This document shows positions 25,648 to 34,257 of a DNA stretch of 64,000 bases, one piece after another. This DNA is from Levilactobacillus zymae (GTDB lineage: Bacteria > Bacillota > Bacilli > Lactobacillales > Lactobacillaceae), in contig NZ_JAVLAS010000001.1 of assembly GCF_032190635.1 (NCBI RefSeq), positions 2,418,001 to 2,482,000 on the forward strand, in the 5' to 3' direction. Within the stretch, counting starts at the first letter, position 1. Each line of letters opens with the position of its first letter. A program made the translations under genes and the position numbers. Below the pieces are notes generated by a model. The model searched no databases. It had not been told where the DNA came from and worked only from the letters and a program-made list of their open reading frames with translations.

Positions 25648-25816
25648 GTCTGGGACAAAAGTCTCAGGCTCCTTTTCGTCTCCGAACACCTGGTGTCGAA
25701 ACGTGCGCCAAAAGGCAGCTGGTTCCGCTTAACCCCGTAAATCAGATAATCCAGACCCAGGATTATCCGCTTTACGACGTTAATGCTCGCCAGCTAACCG
25801 CCTTTTGTCCCACTCT
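25648..25816. repeat. Palindromic intergenic repeat R1, copy 2
   Basis: This is the same element as at 11153-11328: TGGGACAAAAG and CTTTTGTCCCA ends, the block CGAAACGTGCGCCAAAAGGC, and the GATAATCC/GGATTATC arm. It fills the gap between two convergent stop codons. Confidence 0.8.
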
Positions 25817-25817
25817 T

Positions 25818-26582
25818 TTAATGTTTTCGGTTCTGGTGCTGAATCTGGCGTTGGAGCTGGTCCACCTTGACGGTCAACGCGTCCACCTTCTGCAACAGGG
25901 CCGTTAAATCGGCCTGTTGCTGAGTGGTTTCGGCACTAGTGGTCTGCTGCGCTCGACTGGTAAAGAAGTCCGTGATGGTACTGGTCAATAACCCGATAAA
26001 CCCGATACCCCCGAACATCAATACGCTGGCGATGATTTTCCCCACGGCCGTGTGCGGCGTTTCGTCCCCGTACCCCACCGTGGTGGCCGTCGTCACCGCC
26101 CACCATAGTGAATTGGCCAGGCTTTGCTTCTCAGATAAGGAGAACAGAAACGCACTGAGCACGATGATGGCGACACTGATGGAGAACAGGTAAATGAAGC
26201 CGGTACTGTAAATGAACCGGTGATAGGCCTTGGTCCACTGGCCGTCGAGGCCCCAGCGCCAGAAGAGGTGGTGAAACCGAATCAGGCGCACCACCCGGCC
26301 CAGCCGGAAAAAGGCAAAGACCGGGTGCATGGGGATGATCCCTAGGAGGTCGAACGCCGATTGAATCAAGAAAATCTTCCGGTTGGTGGTCACGGCTAAC
26401 CGCACCAGGTAGTCGACCGCAAAAAGTGCCAACAGGCCGTTACTGATCACCCGTTCTACCCCCAGTGGCCCTAAATGCCCCAGCATGAAACTCACGTTAA
26501 CCACGGACAGCAGGGTGAGCCCGGTCACCACCAGGTGGTAGCCGGCCAACCACCGCCGGCGAGTGCGTTGTTGCATCGTCAC
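25818..26582 (-). CDS. Voltage-gated-like potassium channel
   Basis: This is a six-helix channel with the K+ selectivity filter TTVGYGD before the last helix. An Arg-spaced segment, FRLGRVVRLIRFHHLF, resembles an S4 voltage sensor. A C-terminal coiled coil (LLQKVDALTVKVDQLQRQI) should give tetramerisation. The GTG at 26582 has GGGAAG eight bases upstream and is preferred; the ATG two codons later (26576) is possible. The longer frame to 26654 lacks a ribosome binding site. Length is 254 residues. It is monocistronic. Confidence 0.9.
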   Translation of the reverse strand: MTMQQRTRRRWLAGYHLVVTGLTLLSVVNVSFMLGHLGPLGVERVISNGLLALFAVDYLVRLAVTTNRKIFLIQSAFDLLGIIPMHPVFAFFRLGRVVRLIRFHHLFWRWGLDGQWTKAYHRFIYSTGFIYLFSISVAIIVLSAFLFSLSEKQSLANSLWWAVTTATTVGYGDETPHTAVGKIIASVLMFGGIGFIGLLTSTITDFFTSRAQQTTSAETTQQQADLTALLQKVDALTVKVDQLQRQIQHQNRKH

Positions 26583-26732
26583 ATTTTTCGCTTCCCTTAA
26601 TAAATTAAACTCTAATATAGTGGGTTTAGCCGCCCTTGCCAAGGCCCCCGGCAAAACTTTACCAATTTGGCCACTTTTTTAGCAAAACTTGAGAACCCCA
26701 ACTCATGGTTCCCTCACGACCGATTGCCATAA

Positions 26733-26766
26733 ATAAAGGACTTCGCGTCGTCGCGAAGTCCTTTTG
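26733..26766. terminator. Terminator of the M20 peptidase gene
   Basis: AAGGACTTCGCG and CGCGAAGTCCTT form a perfect stem around a 4-nt loop between the peptidase stop and the channel promoter. Confidence 0.8.
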
Positions 26767-26786
26767 TCGTTGCCTTTTTCACGGTC

Positions 26787-27956
26787 CTAGTCGGTACCGC
26801 CGTTAGCCGGTTGGGCCAAGAATGCCGGGACCAACGCCTCGTAAAAGTCGATGGCCTGCAGGTACTCCTGAATGGAGATGTACTCGTCGGGTTGGTGCGA
26901 GGTGTTACTGCCGGGACCAATTTCGATACTGGTAAAGTCCCCCTTGGCGCGTAGGAATTCCGCCCCGTCATTGGCGCCACCGGACCCCACCACCTGCGTG
27001 TCGTGGCCGCAAACCCGATCACTGATTTGCTTGGCCAACTGAACCAGCGGGGCGTGCGGATCGCCCGGGATCGCTTCTTCGGGGAAACTGTATGACAGGT
27101 CGAGTTGGACGCCCGGCTCCTGATTGAGCTTCGCCACCAGACCCTCTAGCTCGTCGTAAATCATCTGGTTCGGGTACGCCGGAATGGTCCGCATATTGGC
27201 CATCAACTCGGCGTGCGCCGGAATCGAATTAATCTGTTCCCCACCGGAGATCAGGTCCACGTTGTGTAACAGCCCGCCCAAGACGGGATCGGTCTGCGTA
27301 TGTTGCGCCATCAACGGCCCTACGGCGTTATAAAACTTCATGAGGTTCGTAATCGCGTTAATGCCCAACTCCGGGCTGGCACTGTGAACGCCCTTACCCG
27401 TGGAAACCACTTTGTAGTCGATCACGCCCCGGGCCGTATAGACCACCTGATCCAAGCCACTGGGTTCGGCAATCACTAGTCCGGCAAGATTATCGGCGTA
27501 CCCGGCGTCGGTCAGTTGAGCCGCTCCGTACTCGCCGGTCTCTTCGCCGACCGTCGCTAACAACCGCACACTTCCGGCCAACGGGGTCCCCTGTTCCAGG
27601 AACTCTAGCAGGGTAATCACGATGGCGGCCAGCCCGCTCTTCATGTCCGATGCGCCCCGACCAAAGAGCTGGTCACCGACGATCTCACCACCAAACGGGG
27701 CGTGGGACCACGCGGCCTCGTCGCCCGGCGCCACGACGTCCATGTGACCGGATAACCCCAACCTCGGGCCGGTAGCCTGGCCGATGGTGACCACCAGGTT
27801 ATCCCGTCCTGGGGCGTAGGTCAAACGCTCAACCTTTGCCTGGGGATACGGGGCAAACAGGCTCGCTAGGTAGTCCGCCACGTCGGCCTCATGGGCGTTA
27901 ACGGACGGAATCTGAATTAAATGTTGTAAAATCTCGATTTTGGTTTGGGGAGTCAT
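26787..27956 (-). CDS. M20-family metallopeptidase, ArgE/DapE type
   Basis: This 389-residue di-zinc amidohydrolase has metal ligands in SGHMDVVAPG (His, about 70), GRGASDMKSG (Asp) and VGEETGEYGA (Glu pair), a dimerisation domain in the middle and a C-terminal His. Annotation in lactobacilli varies between succinyl-diaminopimelate desuccinylase and a generic acetyl-amino-acid deacylase. No lysine or arginine genes are nearby, so the substrate stays open. Confidence 0.88.
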   Translation of the reverse strand: MTPQTKIEILQHLIQIPSVNAHEADVADYLASLFAPYPQAKVERLTYAPGRDNLVVTIGQATGPRLGLSGHMDVVAPGDEAAWSHAPFGGEIVGDQLFGRGASDMKSGLAAIVITLLEFLEQGTPLAGSVRLLATVGEETGEYGAAQLTDAGYADNLAGLVIAEPSGLDQVVYTARGVIDYKVVSTGKGVHSASPELGINAITNLMKFYNAVGPLMAQHTQTDPVLGGLLHNVDLISGGEQINSIPAHAELMANMRTIPAYPNQMIYDELEGLVAKLNQEPGVQLDLSYSFPEEAIPGDPHAPLVQLAKQISDRVCGHDTQVVGSGGANDGAEFLRAKGDFTSIEIGPGSNTSHQPDEYISIQEYLQAIDFYEALVPAFLAQPANGGTD

Positions 27957-28262
27957 CCTGGATCAAATCCTTTCTCTGAAAAAATGATTAAACTTAGCTT
28001 ACGCTATTTTAATCAAAAATCAAGCTATTTTTAATAATTTATGCGATTTATTTTTTCTATATGGATTTTTATACATTATTTTGTGTATATTACTCATGGG
28101 GTGCTTGGCGTTCAGGACCGTGCGCGACCCCTAAAAACTACCAAGCAATTCTCCCTAGTCACTGCAAACGAACGGTGCGGCAAGCCGTGTTAATCTATTC
28201 GCGAGGACCCCCACTCCTGCGGTATAATGTGAGTAAGTCACAGCTTATTTAGGAGGGATTTC
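27957..28262. other. AT-rich intergenic region with one promoter-like site
   Basis: There is no convincing gene. A TATAAT at about 28222-28227 and the ribosome binding site TAGGAGGG before the PEBP gene are the only signals. The 63-codon frame at 28061 lacks a ribosome binding site and looks random. Confidence 0.5.
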
Positions 28263-28772
28263 ATGCGTATCTTTGTACCGACCGAGAACGGCTACCTCGC
28301 CGATGAATTCAGTAAGCACGCCACGGGCGACGACGTTTACCAAGGAACTCCGGTCAAATCATTTCCCATCAGTCTGAGTAAAATCCCCAGAAAAACGCGC
28401 ACCATTGCGTTGAATCTGATCGACTTCGATGCCGTGCCCGTCTCCGGCTTCCCCTGGATTCACTGGGTGGCCGCTAACTTTCCGGGAACGACCCGGGAAA
28501 TCACGGCCGACGTTTCGCGGACCAACGCGATTCCCCACGTCCACGGCCGGAACAGTAACGCCGGCGCGTTAATCGGCAACACCGATCCCGCTATTTATCA
28601 GAACTACACGGGTCCCTTTCCGCCTAATGCGGATCACGACTACAGCCTAACGGTCTACGCACTCAACACTAAGTTGGAGCTCGCCGATGGCTTCTGGCTC
28701 AACGATCTGTTACACCAAATCAACGGTCACGTGTTAGACACCGCCACCATTACGCTGCGCGGCCGAGTCTAA
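28263..28772 (+). CDS. YbhB/YbcL-type phosphatidylethanolamine-binding-like protein
   Basis: This 169-residue PEBP-family protein has the ligand-site pattern LIDFDAVPVSGFPWIHWVAA and a later GPFPP motif. AGGAGGG precedes the ATG. Bacterial homologues have no settled function. It is followed 14 bp later by a usp gene and probably forms a two-gene unit with it. Confidence 0.88.
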   Translation: MRIFVPTENGYLADEFSKHATGDDVYQGTPVKSFPISLSKIPRKTRTIALNLIDFDAVPVSGFPWIHWVAANFPGTTREITADVSRTNAIPHVHGRNSNAGALIGNTDPAIYQNYTGPFPPNADHDYSLTVYALNTKLELADGFWLNDLLHQINGHVLDTATITLRGRV

Positions 28773-28786
28773 AAAGAAGGCTAAGT

Positions 28787-29299
28787 ATGGCATTTAACTA
28801 CCAAAGTATCCTGGTTCCCGTTGACGGTTCCGTTCAGGCCGAACTGGCCCTGAAAAAAGCCGTCACCGTGGCCCAACAACATCACGCACACATCGATCTG
28901 CTAAACGTCTTGCGCATTAATCATTACGGTTTCTACGCCAGTGGGTCCATGCCCGGTGACGTGATTCACGAATTGACTAGTGACGCGGTGGGTTACCTCC
29001 AATCCCTGGTCGAGACCACCGGCGCGGCCACCGGGTTTCACGACATCGCCCCGCACGTTCGGTTTGGCAATCCCAAAACCGTGATTGCTACCGAGTTCAT
29101 CAAGGATCACCATAACGACCTAATCATGCTCGGCGCTACGGGACTCAGCGCCGTGGCGCGCATGGTCGAAGGGTCCGTAACGGCCTACGTCAGTCGGATG
29201 GCCACGGTAGACGTGTTCGTGGTGCGAACCGACATGGCCCGCCAACCAATCAACATGCACCAGGTCACGGCGGAAAATCAGGAACAACCGAAATTATAA
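28787..29299 (+). CDS. Universal stress protein, UspA family
   Basis: This 170-residue single Usp domain starts SILVPVDGSVQAELALKKA. Its C-terminus has the ATP-binding pattern GATGLSAVARMVEGSVTAYV, a closer match to the G-2x-G-9x-G-S/T consensus than the usp at 8730. It is paired with the upstream PEBP gene and ends at a strong terminator. Confidence 0.9.
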   Translation: MAFNYQSILVPVDGSVQAELALKKAVTVAQQHHAHIDLLNVLRINHYGFYASGSMPGDVIHELTSDAVGYLQSLVETTGAATGFHDIAPHVRFGNPKTVIATEFIKDHHNDLIMLGATGLSAVARMVEGSVTAYVSRMATVDVFVVRTDMARQPINMHQVTAENQEQPKL

Positions 29300-29309
29300 A
29301 AGGACGGTC

Positions 29310-29348
29310 AAAAGGCGCTAGAAAGTCATCACTTTCTAGCGCCTTTTG
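29310..29348 (+). terminator. Terminator of the PEBP-usp unit
   Basis: AAAAGGCGCTAGAAAGT and ACTTTCTAGCGCCTTTT form a long perfect stem. It also separates this unit from the converging xylan cluster. Confidence 0.9.
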
Positions 29349-29371
29349 CGTGGCAGAGAATCCTTCAGTTC

Positions 29372-31405
29372 TTAAGCTGGCCACAAGTTCGCTGTCGCGA
29401 CATCCCCCGAGATGAAGGGACCCGGAACGGTGGTGATCCCCCGGTGATGGCCAAAGTAGTCCTGGTCAAAGGTAATCTCCTCGCCGTTGGGGGTCTCGTA
29501 CCGTTGTTCCGGCTCAAAGGCTTCCCCCAAAGTCTGGGTCGTGATAATCCCTGCAGAAGCGTGTTTGAGGAACTCGTAAAGGTTACTTTCAAGGTGCACC
29601 TGGTCCCCGTTAGCCACTAGTTTAACGGTCACGTGATCTCGGCGATTGACCCAGTGATTGGTCTCCTTTCGCCAGGCCCGGGCCCCGTTAAAGTAGCTAT
29701 TACCGGCCGCCCAGATGGGGAGATGGCTGAAGTGAGCTTCTTTAAGGGCGCTCATATCGTTTTCCTTCGCCACCGTCCCTTCTAAACGTTTAAACGGCGC
29801 GTACCATTCTGCGTAGGTTGGGTACTCATCAAACCCACTCGTGCCGACCCGTTCCGGATCCTCCGGCGAGCGATCCACTACGGTTTCGTGGCCGGCGGGT
29901 TCAACCGGCCAGTTCTGGACGAAAATGTTGTTATAAAACCGATTATCCCCGTGCAGGATCGACATGAACCCGGCGACTTCCGTTCGGTGCGGAATGTGAT
30001 ACGGCGTATAGCGTGGTTGGTTTTTCCCGGCCACCACCGCATCGGTGTTCGCCCCAATCGACGTGATTGAGCCCAACATCAGGTTGTGCACGCAGGCCAC
30101 CCCTTCCGTCGCTAGTCGCAAGGAAACCTTGGAAAGCAATAGGTTATTGTCAATCAGGGTGGGGCCGTGCCCCACTTCGACGAAAATATCCTGGCTCTGC
30201 ATCGCCCCCGCAATCCGTTCAGCGGTCCCCGCCGGCGCATAGTTATGGTCGAGTAAGTTCTGGGTGATGCGGGTTCCCTGGGCCTCCCAGTCGGTCCAGA
30301 TGCCCATGGTACAATCGTTGATCCGGTTCCGCCGAATAATCACGTCAATGGCCGCGTGGAGCTTGATACCAGCTATTTCCGCTCCGGCCAACTCCTGCAT
30401 ATTATTGATATCGTGGATGTGGTTGTCCTCAATGAGACTGAACACGCCCCCCTGACGGCCCACGATCCCGTCTTGTTCACAATGATGGATGTTGCAATGA
30501 CGGATGATGTGGTGGCCAATCTTCTCTTTGAGCCAGCCGTGATATTGTCCCCGGCAGACCGCATCGCGTTCCATCTGGGTGGGGCTCTTCACGTGTTTGT
30601 ACGTGAAGTACTGGTCGTTAGCTGGATCCCGGTACTTTCCTAACGAGATTCCGGCGCAGCGGCTGTGGCTGATATCGCAATCCTCAATGATCCACCCCTT
30701 CGACCAGTGGGGACCGATCATCCCATCTTGGTAGGAAGCCGGTGGCGCCCAGGTCGTGGCAGCTTTAGTGATGGTAAACCCACTCACCGTGATATTGTTG
30801 ATGCCCGTGGCTTGGGGCATGAAAACCTCCCGGCGAACGTTAATCGTGACGTCTTCGCGGTTGGGATTCTTCCCCTGAAAGTTCGCGTAAATCACGGTTT
30901 CGTCCGTCGCGTCATCCTGTTCGGTATACCACTTATAGACTGAATTTTGCCGCTCCCAAGAACGCGCATAAACCTTGGCGGCTAAACAGTCGGCCAACGA
31001 CGTGGTTTCGTAGAATTGGTGATCGTTTAGGTACACCGCTCCCGTGTGCTTATTCACCGGACCAAAGTACCAATCCCCCATGACGTAGGTGGTATACGGG
31101 TTATAGGCCCCAAAGCGGCCGTTAGGGATGCGGACAACCCAGACATTTTCTTGGTAGGGTTGCCAAGTCTTGACGGTTTCGCCCCCCGTGATGATCGCCT
31201 TACGGGGCGCAACACTGCGGTAGGTAATCCGTGCAGCGTCCGTCCCGCCGTGGCGGGGGTTGACGTATTCGTGATAGGTTCCCGGAAAGACTAGCACGTC
31301 ATCTCCCGCCAGCGCGACCTGTGCCGCCGCGTTGATCGTTTTATACGGGGCTTCCTGGGTGCCGTTGCCCTCTCGTGTTGCTTGTGCGTCTACATATATC
31401 TTCAT
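29372..31405 (-). CDS. GH120-type beta-xylosidase (right-handed beta-helix)
   Basis: This 677-residue protein has no signal peptide, so it should be cytoplasmic. An N-terminal DAQATREGNGTQEAPYKTI motif and repeated N-x-I/I-x-x-N rungs show a right-handed parallel beta-helix. The layout and the segment GIKLHAAIDVIIRRNRI..GIWTDWEAQGTRI match my memory of GH120 beta-xylosidases, known from Thermoanaerobacterium and lactobacilli; that segment carries candidate catalytic acids. It is the last gene of the glucuronoxylan cluster, after uxuA. Polysaccharide lyase is the alternative for a beta-helix enzyme, but the context favours xylosidase. Confidence 0.75.
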   Translation of the reverse strand: MKIYVDAQATREGNGTQEAPYKTINAAAQVALAGDDVLVFPGTYHEYVNPRHGGTDAARITYRSVAPRKAIITGGETVKTWQPYQENVWVVRIPNGRFGAYNPYTTYVMGDWYFGPVNKHTGAVYLNDHQFYETTSLADCLAAKVYARSWERQNSVYKWYTEQDDATDETVIYANFQGKNPNREDVTINVRREVFMPQATGINNITVSGFTITKAATTWAPPASYQDGMIGPHWSKGWIIEDCDISHSRCAGISLGKYRDPANDQYFTYKHVKSPTQMERDAVCRGQYHGWLKEKIGHHIIRHCNIHHCEQDGIVGRQGGVFSLIEDNHIHDINNMQELAGAEIAGIKLHAAIDVIIRRNRINDCTMGIWTDWEAQGTRITQNLLDHNYAPAGTAERIAGAMQSQDIFVEVGHGPTLIDNNLLLSKVSLRLATEGVACVHNLMLGSITSIGANTDAVVAGKNQPRYTPYHIPHRTEVAGFMSILHGDNRFYNNIFVQNWPVEPAGHETVVDRSPEDPERVGTSGFDEYPTYAEWYAPFKRLEGTVAKENDMSALKEAHFSHLPIWAAGNSYFNGARAWRKETNHWVNRRDHVTVKLVANGDQVHLESNLYEFLKHASAGIITTQTLGEAFEPEQRYETPNGEEITFDQDYFGHHRGITTVPGPFISGDVATANLWPA

Positions 31406-31467
31406 GAACCATGCCTCCGATTATTCGCTAAACTCATCCACGTTACCCGCAACCTACCACTTGGGGC

Positions 31468-32550
31468 CTAGCGCCTTTGCGCCTTAGTCACGGCTTCCCA
31501 CAAGCCATTCAGGTAGGCAATGCCCAACGCCCGATCGTACAGGCCGTACCCGGGACGCCCGTCTTCACCCCAGATGTTACGCCCGTGATCCGGACGAATG
31601 TACCCATCGAACCCACTGTCGGCTAAGGCCTGCATCACCTCGTACATATCTAACGAGCCCGCCGCAGAAAAATGGGAGGATTCGTGGAACTGCGTTTTGG
31701 CCGCATTCGTAAACTTAATATTGCGGGCATGGATAAACGGGGCCCGATCGCGACCCACGAATTCCCGGATGATGGCCGGCAAATCGTTCTCAGGGTTTTC
31801 GCCTAAACTCCCCGTACAAATCGTAAACCCATTATACTTCGAGTCATATAGGGCCGCAATCTGGGCCATGTCGTCGCGATTCTTGCAAATTCGTGGCAAA
31901 CCAAACAGGTTAAACGGCGGATCATCCGGGTGCATCGCCATCCGGACATCGCACGCTTCACAGGTCGGCATAATCGCCTCTAGAAAGTATTGGAGGTTGG
32001 CCGTAAGCTTCTCGGCATCCACGTCGCGATACAGCCGAAAGAGGGCCTTAACGTGTTCTAAGCGTTCCGGTTCCCAGCCCGGCATCTGCAAACCCTTGAA
32101 CCCCGTTGAAATCTTGGTCACCATTTCGTCCGGATCACTGACCAACTGCGATGGATCATACGCCATCACGTTCGACCCATCGGGCAGTTCGGCAGCCAAG
32201 TTGGTTCTAAGCCAATCAAAGACCGGCATAAAATTGTAGCAGATGACCTTGATGCCGTACTTCGCTAACGTCCGGATGGTCTGTTTATAATTTTCGATGT
32301 AACGATCCCGCGACGGTAACCCGATCTTAATGTCGTCGTGAATGTTCACCGATTCGATGACTTCCAGTTTTAACCCTGCGGCCGTCACGGCGGCTTTTAG
32401 CTGAGCTACCTCGGCTTCCGGCCAGGCCGCACCCACCGGAACATCATACAGGGCCCCCACCACCTGAGTCGTGCCCGGTATCTGCCGAATCTCCTGTAAC
32501 GTAATTGGATCGTCCGCCGACCCAAACCAACGAAATCCCATATTCTTCAT
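31468..32550 (-). CDS. uxuA: Mannonate dehydratase
   Basis: The enzyme dehydrates D-mannonate to 2-keto-3-deoxygluconate in glucuronate breakdown. The product is 360 residues, the usual length. It starts MGFRWFGSADDPITLQEIRQ and has the metal and substrate motifs MHPDDPPF, CTGSLGENPENDLP and HARNIKF. It lies downstream of kdgA and kdgK and, with them, makes up the lower uronate route. Uronate isomerase (uxaC) and fructuronate reductase (uxuB) are not in the window. Confidence 0.96.
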   Translation of the reverse strand: MKNMGFRWFGSADDPITLQEIRQIPGTTQVVGALYDVPVGAAWPEAEVAQLKAAVTAAGLKLEVIESVNIHDDIKIGLPSRDRYIENYKQTIRTLAKYGIKVICYNFMPVFDWLRTNLAAELPDGSNVMAYDPSQLVSDPDEMVTKISTGFKGLQMPGWEPERLEHVKALFRLYRDVDAEKLTANLQYFLEAIMPTCEACDVRMAMHPDDPPFNLFGLPRICKNRDDMAQIAALYDSKYNGFTICTGSLGENPENDLPAIIREFVGRDRAPFIHARNIKFTNAAKTQFHESSHFSAAGSLDMYEVMQALADSGFDGYIRPDHGRNIWGEDGRPGYGLYDRALGIAYLNGLWEAVTKAQRR

Positions 32551-32590
32551 CTAAACTAACCCTCTTCATCACTGATTTTTTCCAACGGGA

Positions 32591-33244
32591 TCAGACCAAC
32601 ATTCCCCCGCGAATTCTTTGATACTCGTCGACGTACGCCTTCGCGTTACGCGTGACCCCCGCAAAGTCGTCCTGGTCGGCCGGGGCCGTCAAACCACCAC
32701 CGGCACCCACCACGATGGCGCCCGCATCGAACCAACTCTGCATGTTAGCGGTGTTGACCCCACCCGACGGCATCACGTTTAGATACGGGAAGGGCCCCTG
32801 GTACTCCTTGATGGCGCCCACGCCAGCCATCTTTCCCGGAAAGAGCTTAACGACTTCCGACCCGTACTTTAAGGCCGTCTGAGCTTCCGTCGGGGTGTAC
32901 ACTCCTGGCACGTAAGGAACCTGATACAGGTTACACATCAGGGCCACTTCCCGGTCAAAAACGGGACTGACAATGAACTTGGCCCCCGCGATAATGGCTA
33001 ATCGGGCGGAGGTCGGGTCCAGCACCGTGCCCGCCCCCACCACCACATCGGTATGCGCATACCGCTCGGTGAGTTCACCGATCACACTATCGGCGTTAGG
33101 CACGCTATAGGTCAGTTCGACCCCCGTGATTCCGCCCTTAATCACGGCGTCGGCTACCTGAACGGCCTTCTCCGCCGTTGCCGCACGTACCACGGCAATC
33201 ACACCCGTGTTGATCATCTGGGTTAAGAGTTGCATTCTCTTCAT
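32591..33244 (-). CDS. kdgA: KDPG aldolase
   Basis: The enzyme splits 2-keto-3-deoxy-6-phosphogluconate into pyruvate and glyceraldehyde-3-phosphate. The start at 33244 follows AAGGAGG; the longer frame overlaps kdgK and is rejected. The product is 217 residues. The Schiff-base Lys sits in VVKLFPGKMAG, with the catalytic Glu in GVELTYSVPNAD and the Arg of AVVRA near the N-terminus. It follows kdgK after 16 bp. Confidence 0.95.
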   Translation of the reverse strand: MKRMQLLTQMINTGVIAVVRAATAEKAVQVADAVIKGGITGVELTYSVPNADSVIGELTERYAHTDVVVGAGTVLDPTSARLAIIAGAKFIVSPVFDREVALMCNLYQVPYVPGVYTPTEAQTALKYGSEVVKLFPGKMAGVGAIKEYQGPFPYLNVMPSGGVNTANMQSWFDAGAIVVGAGGGLTAPADQDDFAGVTRNAKAYVDEYQRIRGGMLV

Positions 33245-33260
33245 GTTAACGTCCTCCTTA

Positions 33261-34223
33261 TCAGGCCTGTTGTAACTGTTGGTGATAAAACTGGTTGAGT
33301 GCTGCGCGGGTCGGGTAACCATCGTTATCCCCCGGGGTGGTGACGGCCAATGCTCCGATCGCACACCCCCGTTGGGTCGCGGCGGCCAGATCCAGGCCTT
33401 CCAGTAATCCCGAGATTAATCCCACGGCAAACCCGTCGCCGGCCCCCACGGTATCCACTACCCGGGGCACCCGAAAGCCCGCCACGTACTTCTGCAGCCC
33501 GTCTCGGGTCTTGATAAAGGCCCCCTTAGCGCCGAGTTTGACGATCACGGTCTGCGTCACGGCGCTACGTTTCAGGTAGAAGTCCGCAATCACTTCCGGA
33601 CTCCGCGAGCCCACTAGGACCTCGCCTTCATTGACGCCCGGTAAAATGAGGTTGGCGTGCCGTGCCAAGTCGTTCGTTACGGCCACCATCTCGTCACGAC
33701 TAGGCCATAACGTCGGCCGTAGGTTCGGGTCAAACGTCGTCATGACTTGCTCGTCATTTAAACGCTTACAAAAACGACTAAGCAAGCGGGCATTGCCCGT
33801 TGACAAGGCGGCAAAGATCCCCGAGATGTGGGCCAGTTTCACCCGCCGAAGATCAACTTGTGCCAAACTTGCCGCGGCAAAGTTCGCCGCCGCTGAATTC
33901 TTACGGTAGTAATAAACGCCCGGGTCCCCTTGGCTAACGGCTTGCTTTAGATAAAAGCCCGTCTTGTGCTGCCGGTCGCGATTCAGATACCGCGTCCCAA
34001 TGCCCAGCCGGGTGATTTCCTCCGTAATGTACTGCCCAAAGGGATCTTCGCCCACCGCCGAAATGTATTCCGTCTGATGTCCCAGCCGGGAAACCCCAAC
34101 GGCCACGTTCAGCTCTGCTCCCGCCAAGTAGCGCTGATAATGCTGCACGTTTTTGAGCGCCGTATCAACGTCCTGGGCCGCGAGCACGGCCATGGGTTCC
34201 CCAATAGTTAAGAGTTCCGTCAT
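33261..34223 (-). CDS. kdgK: 2-keto-3-deoxygluconate kinase
   Basis: This PfkB-family sugar kinase phosphorylates KDG. The product is 320 residues. The N-terminus ELLTIGEPMAVLAAQ and the C-terminal GAGDGFAVGLISG, with the catalytic Asp, are typical. It lies directly between the GH39 gene and the aldolase, so xylan debranching and uronate catabolism are co-transcribed. Confidence 0.94.
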   Translation of the reverse strand: MTELLTIGEPMAVLAAQDVDTALKNVQHYQRYLAGAELNVAVGVSRLGHQTEYISAVGEDPFGQYITEEITRLGIGTRYLNRDRQHKTGFYLKQAVSQGDPGVYYYRKNSAAANFAAASLAQVDLRRVKLAHISGIFAALSTGNARLLSRFCKRLNDEQVMTTFDPNLRPTLWPSRDEMVAVTNDLARHANLILPGVNEGEVLVGSRSPEVIADFYLKRSAVTQTVIVKLGAKGAFIKTRDGLQKYVAGFRVPRVVDTVGAGDGFAVGLISGLLEGLDLAAATQRGCAIGALAVTTPGDNDGYPTRAALNQFYHQQLQQA

Positions 34224-34257
34224 CTGCTACACCTTCCTTAAAAATCAAAAGTCGTCG

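Noticed and set aside
28061..28252. 63-codon frame upstream of the PEBP gene
   Set aside because: No ribosome binding site, unusual composition, and it overlaps the probable promoter.
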